A program made the translations under genes and the position numbers. A stretch of DNA of 6,255 bases. It comes from Flavisolibacter sp. (GTDB lineage: Bacteria; Bacteroidota; Bacteroidia; Chitinophagales; Chitinophagaceae). Each line of letters opens with the position of its first letter. Within the stretch, counting starts at the first letter, position 1. The notes under the pieces were generated by a model that was not told the origin of the DNA, did not search any database, and saw nothing but the letters and a program-made list of their open reading frames with translations. Positions 6,176 through 6,255 of the stretch are shown piece after piece. Location: the NCBI GenBank assembly GCA_013695175.1, contig JACDAZ010000415.1:1-6255 (forward strand), written 5' to 3'.

Positions 6176-6255
6176 TTATTTAATCTTTATACCCTGGTGA
6201 TTATCATAGTTCATCTTTATAAACGCTCCCTGCTCATCTGCAATGAAAGTAATGG
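6176..6255 (-). CDS. C-terminal end of a minus-strand gene cut by the window edge
   Basis: On the minus strand a frame enters from the right edge and runs for 25 codons to a TAA at 6178-6176. It reads ITFIADEQGAFIKMNY, then DNHQGIKIK. The pattern of a beta strand, an acidic or glycine turn, a second strand and a short basic tail (F-x-x-D-x-x-G-x-x-x-x-M, ending I-K-I-K) resembles the final hairpin of small C-terminal beta domains attached to Bacteroidota serine hydrolases, such as DUF3471. That match is from memory of the pattern and is weak. It converges with the lipoprotein gene on the hairpin at 6099-6164. The coding call rests on protein-like composition and position; the product cannot be named. 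Confidence 0.55.
   Translation of the reverse strand, partial: ITFIADEQGAFIKMNYDNHQGIKIK

Noticed and set aside
1..6255. tRNA, rRNA, CRISPR, transposase or attachment-site signatures
   Set aside because: Reading both strands showed no cloverleaf-like pattern, regularly spaced direct repeats, transposase reading frame or terminal repeats.

Overview
The window is a piece of an AT-rich chromosome from a member of the Bacteroidota, most likely the Chitinophagaceae or a close relative. The evidence is the protein style (a Bacteroidota-type PyrH, an acyltransferase with an N-H-P-N-S-F-L-D active-site block, a lipoprotein with a short L-N-S-C lipobox), A-rich leaders in place of Shine-Dalgarno sites, and promoter-like sites resembling the phylum's TTTG / TAnnTTTG pattern. 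Nothing seen indicates a plasmid, phage, insertion sequence or CRISPR array.

Left third (44-2441, minus strand): three genes read leftward as a probable operon. pyrH (UMP kinase) comes first, then an unnamed single-pass membrane protein with a very long coiled coil, then pdxH (pyridoxamine 5'-phosphate oxidase). Gaps are 57 and 43 nt with the starts chosen here. Two are housekeeping nucleotide and cofactor enzymes; the coiled-coil protein is the unknown.

Middle (2442-4527, plus strand): a 135-nt divergent intergenic region holds a perfect 10-bp inverted repeat. It is followed by a PlsC-type membrane acyltransferase (GTG start, H-X5-D active-site spacing) and a prohibitin-like SPFH membrane protein. 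Both act at the inner membrane, but they are separated by 88 nt with a hairpin, so they may be separate transcripts.

Right third (4528-6255): an exported protein of unknown function that looks like an outer-membrane barrel; a small lipoprotein gene interrupted by a single-base frameshift (reading continues in the -1 frame to 6058); a long imperfect hairpin at 6099-6164; and the last 25 codons of a minus-strand gene entering from the right edge. The lipoprotein gene and the edge gene converge on the hairpin, which probably ends both transcripts.

The window does not show a clear new multi-gene system. The items most worth a second look are the frameshifted lipoprotein, the convergent hairpin, the coiled-coil gene between pyrH and pdxH, and the inverted repeat at the pyrH/acyltransferase divergence.
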